64,000 bases of DNA from Aldehydirespirator sp965220485. Its GTDB lineage: Bacteria; Actinomycetota; Acidimicrobiia; Acidimicrobiales; Aldehydirespiratoraceae. The stretch is taken from the NCBI GenBank assembly GCA_965220485.1, contig OZ244832.1, positions 4,464,001 to 4,528,000 of the forward strand, given 5' to 3'. The notes beneath the pieces are model-generated. The model did not search any database and was not told the DNA's origin. It saw only the letters and a program-made list of their open reading frames with translations. A program made the position numbers and the translations under genes. Below, in pieces: positions 62,954 to 64,000 of the stretch (its first letter is position 1; every line of letters starts with the position of its first letter).

Positions 62954-63673
62954 ATGACTCCTCGGACCCGGCCGTACTGGCGTGACTGTCTGATCGTGAG
63001 CCTGGCCGTCGGGGTGATCGGTGTGACCTTCGGCGTGTTCGCCGACGCGGCCGGCTTCGATCTGGCCCAGATCGTGGTGATGTCCGCGTTCGTCTTCACC
63101 GGCGCGTCGCAGTTCGCGGCGGTGGGCGTGATCGAGGACGGCGGGTCGGGGGGAGCGGCCGTCGGTTCGGCCCTGCTGCTGGCCGCCCGCAACGCGCTGT
63201 ACGGCCCGGTTGCTCGCCGGGTCCTTCCTGCGGCGACGCTGGGTCGGCTGGGCTCGGCCCATTTCGTGATCGACGAGACCTCGGCGATGGCGGCCGCCCA
63301 GCAGGACCGCCGGGACGGGGTCGGCGCGTTCTGGATCACAGCCACCACCCTCTGGCTGTTCTGGAATCTGGGCTCGGTCGCGGGGGCGCTGCTCGGCGCG
63401 GTGTTGGGAGCGCCCGAGACCTGGGGGCTCGACGCAGCCTTCCCCGCGATGTTCGTTGCATTGCTGGCCCCTCACGTGCGCACTGCGGCCGGTCGGACCG
63501 CGGCCGCGGTTGCGGCTGCGGTGGCCTTGGGCGCGGTGCCCGTCGCCGCCTCGGGCGTCCCGATCCTGCTGGCGGTGGCGGCCTTGATTCCGGCGGTGCT
63601 CGTCCAGCGGCGCCGGGCTCCGGCCGGCAACAGCACTGACCCGGGCCGGGCCGGCTCCGAGGGAGCGCCATGA
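62954..63673 (+). CDS. azlC: Branched-chain amino acid exporter large subunit
   Basis: 239 aa AzlC-family membrane protein. VGVTFGVFADAAGFDLAQIV and SAFVFTGASQFAAVGVI are the typical first helices; RNALYGPVARRVLP is the conserved loop. It forms an exporter for branched-chain or related amino acids with AzlD. ATG 62954 sits 34 bp after the phosphatase gene, and the stop overlaps azlD by four bases. Confidence 0.88.
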   Translation: MTPRTRPYWRDCLIVSLAVGVIGVTFGVFADAAGFDLAQIVVMSAFVFTGASQFAAVGVIEDGGSGGAAVGSALLLAARNALYGPVARRVLPAATLGRLGSAHFVIDETSAMAAAQQDRRDGVGAFWITATTLWLFWNLGSVAGALLGAVLGAPETWGLDAAFPAMFVALLAPHVRTAAGRTAAAVAAAVALGAVPVAASGVPILLAVAALIPAVLVQRRRAPAGNSTDPGRAGSEGAP

Positions 63674-63969
63674 GCTGGACACTGCTCATACTTCTGGCGG
63701 GCGGCTCCTACGGGCTCAAGGTGCTGGGCGTTACCACCCTGGGCGGCATCGTCGAGCGGAGGCTGGGCCCGGTGGTGTCTCTGCTGCCGGCCGCGCTGTT
63801 CTCGGCGCTCGTCGTGGTGATGACCTTCGAGGAGGCCGGTCGGCTGGTGTTCGACTCCCGCGTAGCCGGGGTGGCGGTGGGGGCGGTGGCGGTTTGGCGG
63901 AAGGCCCCGCTGCTCGTCGTGGTGGCCACGGCTATGGCCGTCACCGCCGGCCTGCGAGCCTTGGCCTAG
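63670..63969 (+). CDS. azlD: Branched-chain amino acid exporter small subunit
   Basis: 99 aa AzlD-family protein with three to four membrane segments (LLILLAGGSYGLKVLGV, LLPAALFSALVVVMTFE, LLVVVATAMAVTAGL). Start ATGA overlaps azlC. Length is normal. The remaining 31 bases to the window end contain no gene. Confidence 0.88.
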   Translation: MSWTLLILLAGGSYGLKVLGVTTLGGIVERRLGPVVSLLPAALFSALVVVMTFEEAGRLVFDSRVAGVAVGAVAVWRKAPLLVVVATAMAVTAGLRALA

Positions 63970-64000
63970 CCGGCTCCGTCGACGCTCGGCCGATTCGGCC

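Overview
The window looks like a chromosomal segment from a high-G+C actinobacterium. The likeliest group is Acidimicrobiia or a relative, but no rRNA or other marker gene fixes this. The evidence is the strongly G+C-biased coding, a TIGR03842-type (F420-dependent) LLM oxidoreductase, homologues of the mycobacterial cholesterol-ring genes ipdA, ipdB and ipdF, lipoproteins with Thr/Pro/acid-rich linkers, and many genes whose -10 box lies about 7 nt before the start codon (leaderless transcripts). I saw no tRNA, rRNA or CRISPR array.

Layout. 1-0.9 kb: IS5-type transposase. 1.4-10.1 kb: one giant secreted protein with 28 delta-60 repeats, 11 FN3 domains and 3 SLH domains. 10.3-11.3 kb: a complete IS982-type element that cut off the substrate-binding-protein gene of the neighbouring ABC transporter. 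11.4-19.1 kb (minus strand): reductive pyrimidine catabolism operon (beta-ureidopropionase, dihydropyrimidinase, CoA-acylating semialdehyde dehydrogenase, LLM oxidoreductase) plus its ABC importer. 19.3-21.5 kb: a 2190-bp IS1595-family element with a perfect 8-bp target duplication and cargo genes, inserted in the last codons of a CoA-binding-protein gene that is coupled to metY. 23.4-31.5 kb: a putative defence island with a nuclease-like/N6-adenine methyltransferase, a 1190-aa SIR2-domain protein, and a small ORF followed by a RelE/HigB-like gene. A second, truncated copy of the nucleoside hydrolase 3' end lies inside this island. 31.5-36.1 kb: nucleoside hydrolase, ribokinase, ArfB-like hydrolase, OsmC and an FMO-like enzyme. 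36.1-41.4 kb (minus): cyclase, a Rieske-type oxygenase lacking its Rieske motif, an RbsA-type ATPase, and an unusual permease::BMP-binding-protein fusion. 41.5-45.5 kb: NfeD-like protein, flotillin and two SDRs. 45.6-53.7 kb: a Dpp/Opp-type importer with two tandem binding proteins. 53.7-56.9 kb (minus): sulfite/nitrite reductase and siroheme genes. 57.2-60.3 kb: SDR and ipdAB around three hairpin repeats. 60.4-62.3 kb: a low-G+C rloA-rloB defence pair whose rloB is frameshifted. 62.4-64.0 kb: LMW phosphatase and azlCD.

How it fits together. The metabolic theme is uptake and catabolism of nucleosides, pyrimidines, steroid-like and aromatic compounds, with assimilatory sulfur or nitrogen reduction. 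Mobile elements and defence modules sit between these operons and have damaged several of them: the pyrimidine transporter lost its receptor, the CoA-binding protein has a new C-terminus, and the BMP transporter is fused and incomplete. The strongest candidates for new biology are the methyltransferase/SIR2/RelE-like island next to the duplicated nucleoside-hydrolase end, the cargo-carrying IS1595 element, and the permease::binding-protein fusion.
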